DNA of 35,159 nucleotides from Treponema denticola (GTDB lineage: Bacteria > Spirochaetota > Spirochaetia > Treponematales > Breznakiellaceae). The stretch lies in assembly GCA_020719845.1 (NCBI GenBank), contig DYPP01000002.1, positions 1-35,159 on the forward strand, read 5' to 3'. The notes below the pieces were generated by a model that worked only from the letters and a program-made list of their open reading frames with translations, did not search any database and was not told the origin of the DNA. Shown here one piece after another: positions 1 through 6,402 of the stretch. The translations under genes and the position numbers were made by a program. Numbering within the stretch: the first letter of the stretch is position 1; each line of letters begins with the position of its first letter.

Positions 1-235
1 AGTGCCTTCCCGATGATCCTTTTGTAGAGCCTGACGAAATGCAGGACTTCCTTGTTGTCTTCGAGCCTGGTCCGATTTCGGCCTTCGCGGTATCGACCGC
101 CGCGTTGGCTTTGATCAGAAGTCCCCGATGATTGGATTGCCATGCGGTATCCAATCCGCGCATATCAGACTGATCAATCGTCGCAGAAACGTTCCTCTTC
201 TTTTTGTTCCGCTGTCCGGAGGATAGCGAATGGTG
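1..235 (-). pseudogene. Degenerate gene fragment, unrecognised protein
   Basis: Read on the minus strand, one frame stays open from about 235 to the window edge and gives a natural-looking helical, charged sequence (for example DTAWQSNHRGLLIKANAAVD). Near position 90 the plausible coding sense moves to another frame, which continues with LEDNKEVLHFVRLYKRIIGK. This suggests a small indel inside a former gene that continues beyond the window. I do not recognise the family. There is no convincing start codon with a ribosome binding site, and the nearest in-frame ATG is at 163. It may belong with the other broken fragment at 430-870, because both are minus-strand and lie on either side of a hairpin element. 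A short live gene with a sequencing error is the main alternative. Confidence 0.35.
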
Positions 236-278
236 AAATGATTGATTTTCTCCCTTGACAGGAGGTCACAACATATCA

Positions 279-431
279 GGAGCCTGTCGGATTGGTGGAT
301 TATGGCAACCCAAGGGGTACCCTTGGGTTGCCAAAATGCCGATAAACTCGGCTCCTTTGGGAGTTTGCAAGGTAAAAATTGCGGCGGGCCGCAATTTTTT
401 AATTCAAAACGGACAAGTCCGACAAACTCCT
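279..431. repeat. Hairpin-rich intergenic element C (MITE-like)
   Basis: The ends form an imperfect 14-bp inverted repeat: 279-292 against 418-431, 12 of 14 positions complementary. Inside are several strong hairpins. One has perfect 13-bp arms (304-316 and 320-332). A smaller one has arms at 338-342 and 348-352. A third has perfect 11-bp arms (374-384 and 389-399) followed by a T run, which would work as a terminator on the plus strand. A fourth pairs 410-414 with 417-421. No protein is encoded. The layout matches two other element types in this window, so I read it as a small non-autonomous mobile or REP-like element. Only one copy is seen here. Confidence 0.5.
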
Positions 432-870
432 AGGCGGAGGAACATGGGGCCTCCTCCGTCAACAAACCCGTCCGCACCGCGTAGGCCACGAACTCCGACC
501 GCTTGCGGCAGTCCGTCTTGCCGTGGATGTGCGTCCGGTGGCTGTCCACCGCCAGCGGCAGGTAGCGGCCCCCCCGGTTGAGGCTTTCCAGCGCCCCCAG
601 GACTTCCCGCAAATCCAGATGGAAGCAGACAAAGCTGTCCGGCTGGCCACTACCAAGGTTTTTTCATGCATCCTTTTGTCCTTCATCCACCAGGGTCAGC
701 GTCCCCGTCTGGTACCAGGCATCGCCCCAGGCCTTCGGATCCTTGCCGCGCTCCTTCAGCACGTCGTTGATCGTCTTCAGGCCCGCGTGGATCTCGGCGA
801 TGTCCCGTACTTGGACAGAATCGTGTACACGTTCCACCGGGCGTGGTATTCTTGACTTATGTCTACGTCT
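430..870 (-). pseudogene. Degenerate gene remnant, unrecognised protein
   Basis: A minus-strand coding remnant with high-GC codon use like its neighbours. It reads from about 870 as SQEYHARWNVYTILSKYG, shifts frame near 803-808 (consistent with loss of one base), and continues as IAEIHAGLKTINDVLKERG and then AWGDAWYQTGTLTLVDE. A TGA stop interrupts it at 664-666. The reading then resumes in the same frame with PDSFVCFHLDLREVLGALES and ends at a TAG at 430-432. The upstream end runs into the start of the TfoX-domain gene, so the 5' part is lost. One frameshift plus one in-frame stop make it a pseudogene. I do not recognise the family. Confidence 0.5.
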
Positions 871-1206
871 GCAGATTACATTGAATTCCTGTACGACCAA
901 ATCAAGAACGTCGGGAACGTACGCTACCGAAAAATGTTCGGTGAATATATGGTATACTTGAACGATAAGCCGGTGCTGTTGGTCTGCGACAATACACCCT
1001 TTGTCCGCAAGCTCGAATGCGTCCAGGAGCTGCTCGGAAATGCTGAAACAGGAATCCCGTACCGGGGCGCCAAAGAACAGTATATCCTGGACGTCGAGGA
1101 CGGCGATTTGACTTTCCGGGTACTGGCGGCCCTGGAACGGGTGGTGCCCATCCCCGCCAAGAAAAAGAAAACCGATAAACAGCCGCGGTCACGCCACCAA
1201 TCGTAG
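859..1206 (+). CDS. TfoX N-terminal domain protein
   Basis: A 115-residue protein made of a single TfoX N-terminal-type domain. The diagnostic stretch is RYRKMFGEYMVYLNDKPVLL near residues 22-42, followed by a short alpha/beta fold and a Lys/Arg-rich tail after residue 98. The family is named after the competence regulator TfoX/Sxy, but stand-alone N-terminal-domain proteins are common in bacteria and mostly uncharacterised, so no competence role is implied. The start has no clear Shine-Dalgarno sequence. It is kept because the domain needs the N-terminal helix, and the next in-frame ATG falls inside the conserved core. The stop is 7 bp before the folC reading frame, so the two genes probably share a transcript. 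Confidence 0.75.
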   Translation: MSTSADYIEFLYDQIKNVGNVRYRKMFGEYMVYLNDKPVLLVCDNTPFVRKLECVQELLGNAETGIPYRGAKEQYILDVEDGDLTFRVLAALERVVPIPAKKKKTDKQPRSRHQS

Positions 1207-1213
1207 CCGCAGC

Positions 1214-2578
1214 TTGAACGCGAGGTCTGTGTTGCGGAACAAGCATCGATTTGAGAGTTCAGACGAGATTTTTAAGTGGCTTTCGGGATTCATCAATTTT
1301 GAACGGGATCCTTCCGCCCGGGACTACCGGCTGGACCGGATGCAACGGTTGGCCCAGATCGCGGGACATCCGGAAGGTGCTCTGCGCGCCGTGCACGTGG
1401 CGGGCTCCAAGGGCAAGGGTTCGGTCACTACCATGGTGGCTTCCATTTTGTCCGAGGCCGGACTCAGGACCGCGCGCTACCTGTCGCCCCACGTGACCGA
1501 ATACCGGGAGCGGATTTGCCTGAACGCGCGCTTCTTCGACGAAGGCGTCTACACCGCCGCCGGCAGCGCGTTGCGGGATATCGTCGACCGCTACGGCGCC
1601 GAAGCGGCGGAGCAGGGGGAACCGACTTTCTTTGAGCTGTTGACCCTGTTCTATTTCCTCTGCGCCCAGGAAGCTTCCTGCGCGGCGGGAGCGATCGAAA
1701 CCGGACTGGGCGGCCGACTGGACGCGACCAACATCATCACCCCGGCGGTATCGGTCATCACCCCGATAGAACGGGAACATATCGAATACCTGGGCACCAC
1801 GATCTCGGCTATTGCGGGTGAAAAAGCGGGGATCATCAAAGCCCTGCGGCCGGTGGTGCTGGCCCAGCAGCCGCCGGACGCCCTGGCGGTTTTCCGCTCC
1901 GCCGCCGACCGCGCCGGGAGCCCCCTGCTCTACCTGCCGGAAGAAGCCCGCCTGACCGACCTCCGCACCGATACGACCGGAACGCGCTTCCGCCTTTCCT
2001 TCCGGAGCGCCGGCGCCTTGGCCGCGCCGCGGGAAGTGCGGCTGACCCAGATTGGGGAGATTCAGGCTTACAACGCGGCCTTGGCCGCTTTAGCCGTACG
2101 TACCGCTTTTCCCGAAGTGGACGAACCAGCGATCCTGGGAGGGCTGGAAAAAACCGTCCTTCCCGCCCGCTTTGAGCGTATTCTGGATCAGCCGCCGCTG
2201 ATCATCGACGGCGCGCATACTCCCCGGAGCGTCGCTCTGACGGTGGGGACCTTCGTGTCCCTCTACGGAGACGGGGGAATCTTGCTGTTCGCCTGCGCCG
2301 CGGACAAGAACGCCCGGGAAATGGCCCGCCTCCTGGTGCCCCATTTTTCCCGCATCCTGGTCACGACTCCGGGCTCTTTCAAGAAAAGCGATCTGGACGG
2401 CGTCCATCAGGCTTTTCTCGACCACCTGAGGGCGGACAAACCGGAACTGGCGCGCATCGAAAATACCCAGGAAGCGGTGGCCGCCGCGGTCCAGGCGGGT
2501 CGTCAAGGGTATCTGCCGATTCTGTGCGTCGGCTCCTTCTACCTGGCGGCCATCGCCCGGCGACAACTCCAATCTTGA
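1214..2578 (+). CDS. folC: Folylpolyglutamate / dihydrofolate synthase
   Basis: Mur-ligase-family enzyme that adds glutamate to folates and, in bifunctional members, joins dihydropteroate to glutamate. Counting from the TTG at 1214, the ATP-binding P-loop GSKGKGS is at residues 64-70. The loop ETGLGGRLDATN, the HIEYLG segment and GEKAGIIK follow as in FolC. The C-terminal domain has DGAHTP where most members have DGAHNP. At 454 residues the length is normal. The start is uncertain: TTG 1214, GTG 1229 and TTG 1232 are all in frame, and the only Shine-Dalgarno-like sequence (cgagg, 1221-1225) would best suit 1229 or 1232. The TGA stop (2576-2578) is also the first three bases of repeat element A copy 1. 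Bifunctionality is inferred; no folP is nearby. Confidence 0.92.
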   Translation: MNARSVLRNKHRFESSDEIFKWLSGFINFERDPSARDYRLDRMQRLAQIAGHPEGALRAVHVAGSKGKGSVTTMVASILSEAGLRTARYLSPHVTEYRERICLNARFFDEGVYTAAGSALRDIVDRYGAEAAEQGEPTFFELLTLFYFLCAQEASCAAGAIETGLGGRLDATNIITPAVSVITPIEREHIEYLGTTISAIAGEKAGIIKALRPVVLAQQPPDALAVFRSAADRAGSPLLYLPEEARLTDLRTDTTGTRFRLSFRSAGALAAPREVRLTQIGEIQAYNAALAALAVRTAFPEVDEPAILGGLEKTVLPARFERILDQPPLIIDGAHTPRSVALTVGTFVSLYGDGGILLFACAADKNAREMARLLVPHFSRILVTTPGSFKKSDLDGVHQAFLDHLRADKPELARIENTQEAVAAAVQAGRQGYLPILCVGSFYLAAIARRQLQS

Positions 2579-2686
2579 GTCCGGTCCAAAAAACGGTTGT
2601 TTTTAGACCGGACTTAAGCAATTCCTTACAGGAATTGCGTTTTAAGCGGAACAACCCTAAAAACTGAAGTTTTTAGGGTTGACTCA
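2576..2686. repeat. Intergenic repeat element A, copy 1 (111 bp)
   Basis: A 111-bp element with ends TGAGTC...GACTCA. It holds three hairpins: 2579-2617 (GTCCGGTC against GACCGGAC plus an A/T stem), 2618-2638 (GCAATTCCT against AGGAATTGC), and 2653-2682 (AACCCTAAAAAC against GTTTTTAGGGTT). It matches copy 2 at 19283-19393 over its whole length with 8 substitutions and no gaps. It fills the entire space between the convergent folC and pseudouridine synthase genes. The TGA stop codons of both genes are formed by its two ends. The third hairpin could also act as a bidirectional terminator. Confidence 0.8.
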
Positions 2687-3409
2687 TCCTTCTACCGAAA
2701 ACCGATAGGGAACGTCGCTGTCCGGGTCTCTAAAATAAAGCGACTGCGCCAATAAGGCCAGGCCTTCTCCCGGCCTTACCTCGCCCCCGTACAGCGTATC
2801 GCCGATGATGGGCAGCCCCAGCCAAGCCAGGTGACAGCGGATCTGATGCCGGAAGCCCCTGGTCAGGCGCACGACCAGCCGCAGGCTCAGGTCTTTCTCT
2901 TCGCCCCATTCCCGCACTTCCGTTCGGTATCCCAGCCCCCGATCGTCGCCAAACCCCGGGGTCCGGCCCTCATCGCCGCCGCTGACCGGCCGGACGGCGC
3001 GGCGACCGGGACCAAAGGGGCGGAAGGCGCTTTCAACCACCAGGGGAATTCCGGACCAGGACGGCGGCGGGGGAAACCCCAGCCGGCCGGCGGTTATCTC
3101 CAGCCGGGTACAGCGGGCGACGTAATCCTTGATGAGCGTGCCCGCTTCCTGCTGGCGATGCAACTGGTCAAAAGCGGCTTGGGTACGGGCCACCAGAACC
3201 AAACCCGCGGTTTCCCCGTCCAGACGATGCACCAGCCCGCCTTCGATCGCCTTGCGCCCCCGAACCAGCAGGGTTTCCGGAAACTTGTCGGCGCACCACG
3301 CCAGCAGCGTCCCTTCCTCATTTGCCTTCAGGGGGGCGGAATGCATGCCCGCCGGCTTGTACAGCACCAGAAATGCCGCAGTTTCGGCGATGACCCGGGG
3401 TTCCTTCAT
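2684..3409 (-). CDS. RluA-family pseudouridine synthase, short form
   Basis: A 241-residue pseudouridine synthase of the RluA family without an S4 RNA-binding domain. The active-site motif HRLDGETAG (residues 61-69, catalytic Asp64) replaces the usual HRLDxxTSG, with Ala for Ser. The C-terminal family motif GFRHQIRCHLAWLGLPIIGD is intact. The ATG at 3409 overlaps the stop of the upstream rluD gene in an ATGA arrangement, which fixes the start; longer open frame upstream is antisense noise within rluD. Between the motifs lies an insert rich in Gly, Pro and Arg (about residues 125-180), longer than usual. The substrate (rRNA or tRNA site) cannot be told from sequence. It is the last gene of the PilZ-led operon. 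Confidence 0.85.
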   Translation of the reverse strand: MKEPRVIAETAAFLVLYKPAGMHSAPLKANEEGTLLAWCADKFPETLLVRGRKAIEGGLVHRLDGETAGLVLVARTQAAFDQLHRQQEAGTLIKDYVARCTRLEITAGRLGFPPPPSWSGIPLVVESAFRPFGPGRRAVRPVSGGDEGRTPGFGDDRGLGYRTEVREWGEEKDLSLRLVVRLTRGFRHQIRCHLAWLGLPIIGDTLYGGEVRPGEGLALLAQSLYFRDPDSDVPYRFSVEG

Positions 3410-4335
3410 CGGCTTTTTCCGAGGGACGCCAGCAGCGCCCGGAAACGCGGCGGCAGGGGCGCGGTAAAGCTGGTTTGCCCGGCGTGGCCGGGCAGACGGA
3501 TAGCCAGGCGCAGGGCGTGGAGCATCAGGGTAGCATCGGGAAAGCGGGGATCCTTGGTGCCGTACACCGGGTCGCCCAGAATCGGACAACCCAGGTGCCG
3601 CAGGTGTACCCGGAGCTGGTGCGTCCGGCCGGTTTTCAGCCGGAGCAGCAGCAGGGCGTAGCCATCCCAGGTGCGCAGCACCCGGTACAGGGTCAACGCC
3701 GTCTTGCCGCCGGAGGCGGAAACGGCAAAGCGCTTGCGGTCCCGCTTGTCCCGGACGATCAAGGTTTCGATCCTGCCCTCCGGCGCGGCGGGTGTGCCGC
3801 GCACGATGGCCAGATAGGTTTTGCGGGTACTCCGTTCCTTGAACTGGCCGGCCAGCCAGGCCAGCGCTTCTTCATCGTAGGCGGCGATGATGACCCCGGA
3901 GGTATCCTTGTCCAGCCGGTGCACGATCCCCGGCCGCAGTCCGTCCCCGGAACCTCCCCGCTTGAGGCGACGGTACAGGAGGGCGTTGGCCAGCGTGCCT
4001 GCGGCGTTCCCCGCGCCGGGGTGCACGACCATGCCCTGGGCTTTGTGGACCACCACGACCCGCTGATCTTCGTAAATAATATCCAGGGGCAGGTCCTGGG
4101 GCAGCAGGTCGGAGGGCTCCGGATCCTGCCAGGTCAGCTCCAGCCGGTCCCCGGGAAAGAGGGGTCGGGATATTTTAACCGCCTTGCCGTTCACCCGGGC
4201 GGACAAAGCCCGGGTCTTGACCTGGGAACGGGAAAGCAGCTTGAGGAATTCCGCCACGTAGCGGTCCAGCCGCCAGCCGCCGGCGGCTACCTCCTGACCG
4301 GCTTCGTCGCCGACTACGCCGGAGTACCCGGGCAT
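3406..4335 (-). CDS. rluD: RluD-like rRNA pseudouridine synthase
   Basis: A 309-residue RluA/RluD-type enzyme with an N-terminal S4 RNA-binding domain (about residues 20-70). The catalytic domain has HRLDKDTSG at residues 139-147 (catalytic Asp142) and the C-terminal KTGRTHQLRVHLRHLGCPIL motif. The S4 domain and overall size match RluD, which modifies helix 69 of 23S rRNA in E. coli, but RluC-type specificity is possible. The start has GGAGC eight bases upstream and lies two bases after the stop of the preceding membrane-protein gene. The stop overlaps the next pseudouridine synthase by four bases, so the two synthases are probably translationally coupled. Confidence 0.88.
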   Translation of the reverse strand: MPGYSGVVGDEAGQEVAAGGWRLDRYVAEFLKLLSRSQVKTRALSARVNGKAVKISRPLFPGDRLELTWQDPEPSDLLPQDLPLDIIYEDQRVVVVHKAQGMVVHPGAGNAAGTLANALLYRRLKRGGSGDGLRPGIVHRLDKDTSGVIIAAYDEEALAWLAGQFKERSTRKTYLAIVRGTPAAPEGRIETLIVRDKRDRKRFAVSASGGKTALTLYRVLRTWDGYALLLLRLKTGRTHQLRVHLRHLGCPILGDPVYGTKDPRFPDATLMLHALRLAIRLPGHAGQTSFTAPLPPRFRALLASLGKSR

Positions 4336-4337
4336 GC

Positions 4338-4805
4338 TCAGGGCTCCGGCGCGGCAGGCCAGGGCTCCCGTTGGACCGGCGGCGGAACCACCAATACCGC
4401 CGCCGCCGCGTCCGCCGCGACGCCGCGTTTATGCCACAGGATGACATAGTCCACCAAGGCTAAAACCGCCGCCGCCGCCAACCCGGCGGAAAAGGCGCCG
4501 ATGCGCTGGTCTTCATCCATCTCGATGGCGCCCGCGGGTTTCAGCGGCCAGGGGGCATACTGAAAATCCCAGCCGTGCTGGGCAAAGCGCCAGGAATCAA
4601 CGGCGAACATGGAAAAAAACACGGTAAAGGGCACCGTACCGAAGGCGACGATATCGGCGCGCCGGAGATCCCGGGCCCAGAGCGGGAATTCCTCCGCGTC
4701 GTAGGGGGTAAAAACGGCGGCTTGGGCGGATAGCCGACCGGCGTTGATGACCAGCCCTGCGGCCAGCACAAAAAAGAACCTGGTAACCGAATGACGCCGC
4801 TTCAT
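4338..4805 (-). CDS. Small membrane protein of unknown function
   Basis: A 155-residue protein I do not recognise. Residues 4-28 form a signal-peptide-like or first membrane segment ending in LSAQA. A second hydrophobic stretch (about residues 57-70) and a clear membrane segment (about residues 104-126, ending in a HKR charge cluster) follow, then a Pro/Ala-rich tail. The middle part is rich in Trp, Tyr and Phe. It overlaps yggS by four bases (ATGA) and is followed two bases later by rluD, so it is expressed as part of the operon. It may be a lineage-specific envelope protein. No function can be assigned. Confidence 0.7.
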   Translation of the reverse strand: MKRRHSVTRFFFVLAAGLVINAGRLSAQAAVFTPYDAEEFPLWARDLRRADIVAFGTVPFTVFFSMFAVDSWRFAQHGWDFQYAPWPLKPAGAIEMDEDQRIGAFSAGLAAAAVLALVDYVILWHKRGVAADAAAAVLVVPPPVQREPWPAAPEP

Positions 4806-5497
4806 GGCTGGGCCGCGCCGAAAATCGCGGTGCCCACCCGCAACAGCGTGGCCCCCTCCTCTACCGCCAGCTCGTAGTCGTTGGACATGCCCATGGAGAG
4901 CGTAGACCAGTCGGCATGGGGATACCGGCGCTCCAGGCTGTCCCGGGCTTCCCGGAGCAGGCGGAAAGAACGGCGGACCGGAGCCTCGTCCCGGGTAAAG
5001 GGAGCCATGGTCATCAACCCCGACAGGCGGAGCCCCGGCGAAGCCAGGACCAACTCGGCGGCACCAAAAAGCGCGTCCCGGTCGGGGTACCCGGATTTGG
5101 ATTCTTCGCCGGTGTGCAGCTCCAGCAACACCCTCAGGATGCGTCCAGCTTCCTCCGTTCGCCTGGCCAGCTCGCGGATCAAATCGTCCCGGTCCACGGA
5201 TTGGACGCAGTCAAAAAGGGCGACCGCCGGCCGGACCTTGTTGCGCTGCAGATTTCCGATCAGGTGCAGCTCCGCGTCCGGATGTTGGGCCTTGAAATCA
5301 GGAAATTTCCCTGCCGCTTCCTGCACCCGGCTTTCGCCGAAGAGGCGGATTCCCGCGTCCCAGGCTTCCGTCAAAGCGGAACCGTCGTGGAATTTGGAAA
5401 CTCCCATCAATCTGATTTCATCGACCTTCCGTCCGGATCGCCCGCAGGCGGCCGCGATGCGTTCCCTGACCAGCAGTACGTTCTCGGCTATGCTCAT
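4802..5497 (-). CDS. yggS: YggS/PROSC-family PLP homeostasis protein
   Basis: A 231-residue protein of the YggS/PLPBP family, which binds pyridoxal 5'-phosphate and buffers the free cofactor; it is not an active racemase. The lysine that binds PLP sits in MGVSKFHDG (Lys35). The family segments LFGESRVQEA, LHLIGNLQRNK, LSMGMSNDYELAVEEGATLL and RVGTAIFG are all present. The C-terminal part supplies the phosphate-binding residues. The length is normal. The start overlaps the rsmA stop by four bases. The gene is often found in operons with cell-division or housekeeping genes; here it sits among translation-related genes. Confidence 0.92.
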   Translation of the reverse strand: MSIAENVLLVRERIAAACGRSGRKVDEIRLMGVSKFHDGSALTEAWDAGIRLFGESRVQEAAGKFPDFKAQHPDAELHLIGNLQRNKVRPAVALFDCVQSVDRDDLIRELARRTEEAGRILRVLLELHTGEESKSGYPDRDALFGAAELVLASPGLRLSGLMTMAPFTRDEAPVRRSFRLLREARDSLERRYPHADWSTLSMGMSNDYELAVEEGATLLRVGTAIFGAAQP

Positions 5498-6402
5498 ATC
5501 CGCTCCCCCAGAGCCCGGGCAATGGCTGCAAATTCGTCGACGGAAAGCCGTTCTGCCCGCTCTTCCTTTTTTATGCCGCTCTGTTCCAGCACCGTGCTGA
5601 CCAGGTCGTCCAGTGTCTCCGGGCTTCCCTTCCAGCGGGAAGCGGCAAAACTCAACAGATTGTTCCGGACCGTCTTGCGGCGGGAGGCAAAGAGGGCGCG
5701 CACCAGCGGTCGGAACAGGCGCGGGTAGTCCGCGGGATCCCGATCGGTGCGCAGATCCATGCGGACCGCCTGGGAATCGACGTTCGGTATGGGATAGAAT
5801 GAACCGCCCTTCAGCGTCATGGTCGGGACCACGTCGTAGGCCGAAGCGCAGAGCACGGAAAAGGACGAGTACCCCTCGGCGCCCGGTCGAGCGACCATGC
5901 GCTGGGCGACTTCCTTCTGCACCGTCACGACGGCGCGGCTAAAAAAAAAGCCCGCTTCGATAAAATCGGCTATCAGGGTCGCGGCGATATTGTAGGGCAG
6001 GTTGCCGAAAAAGCATTCCGGACGCCCGGATTGCCCCGCGGCGGGCCAGGTCTTGAGCACGTCCCCTTCCACCAGCGTAAAACGGGGGTCGGTACCGAAC
6101 TTTTCCCGCAATACCTGCGCAAAACCCCGGTCGATTTCAAAGGCATGTACGCGCAGACCCCGGTCCAGCAGTTCCGTCGTCATGGCGCCCAACCCGGGTC
6201 CCACCTCCCAGACCGTGCCGTCCCGGGACGCTTGCAGCGCGTCCGCCAGACGCCGACGGGCATCCGGATTTACCAAAAAGTTCTGTCCGAATTTCTTCTG
6301 CATCCCCAGGCCGCGCTGGTCCATGAACCGGCGGAGGGATCCGGGGGAATCGTAGTCCAGGGCTTCCGGAGCGGGCGAATTGTTCTCAGTCGAAGGGATC
6401 AA
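5494..6402 (-). CDS. rsmA: 16S rRNA (adenine 1518/1519-N6) dimethyltransferase
   Basis: KsgA/RsmA, which dimethylates two adjacent adenines near the 3' end of 16S rRNA using S-adenosylmethionine. Seen in the 302-residue sequence: the KKFGQNFL signature (37-44), the SAM-binding GPGLG (68-72), the acidic residue in HAFEID, and the catalytic NLPY (134-137). A short N-terminal extension (about 20 residues) precedes the family core. The gene overlaps the end of the comEC-like gene by 17 bp, so it depends on the operon transcript. A run of nine identical bases (5941-5949, coding for Phe-Phe-Phe) lies mid-gene, which is unusual in this GC-rich sequence and prone to slippage. Confidence 0.94.
   Translation of the reverse strand: MIPSTENNSPAPEALDYDSPGSLRRFMDQRGLGMQKKFGQNFLVNPDARRRLADALQASRDGTVWEVGPGLGAMTTELLDRGLRVHAFEIDRGFAQVLREKFGTDPRFTLVEGDVLKTWPAAGQSGRPECFFGNLPYNIAATLIADFIEAGFFFSRAVVTVQKEVAQRMVARPGAEGYSSFSVLCASAYDVVPTMTLKGGSFYPIPNVDSQAVRMDLRTDRDPADYPRLFRPLVRALFASRRKTVRNNLLSFAASRWKGSPETLDDLVSTVLEQSGIKKEERAERLSVDEFAAIARALGERI

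Noticed and set aside
338-345. An exact sigma-28 -10 box GCCGATAA on the plus strand
   Set aside because: It is part of a hairpin inside element C, has no matching -35 and no gene follows in that direction.
859-1206. A competence system formed by the TfoX-domain and ComEC-like genes
   Set aside because: The TfoX N-terminal domain alone does not define the regulator, the ComEC-like protein is short, and no other uptake gene is present.
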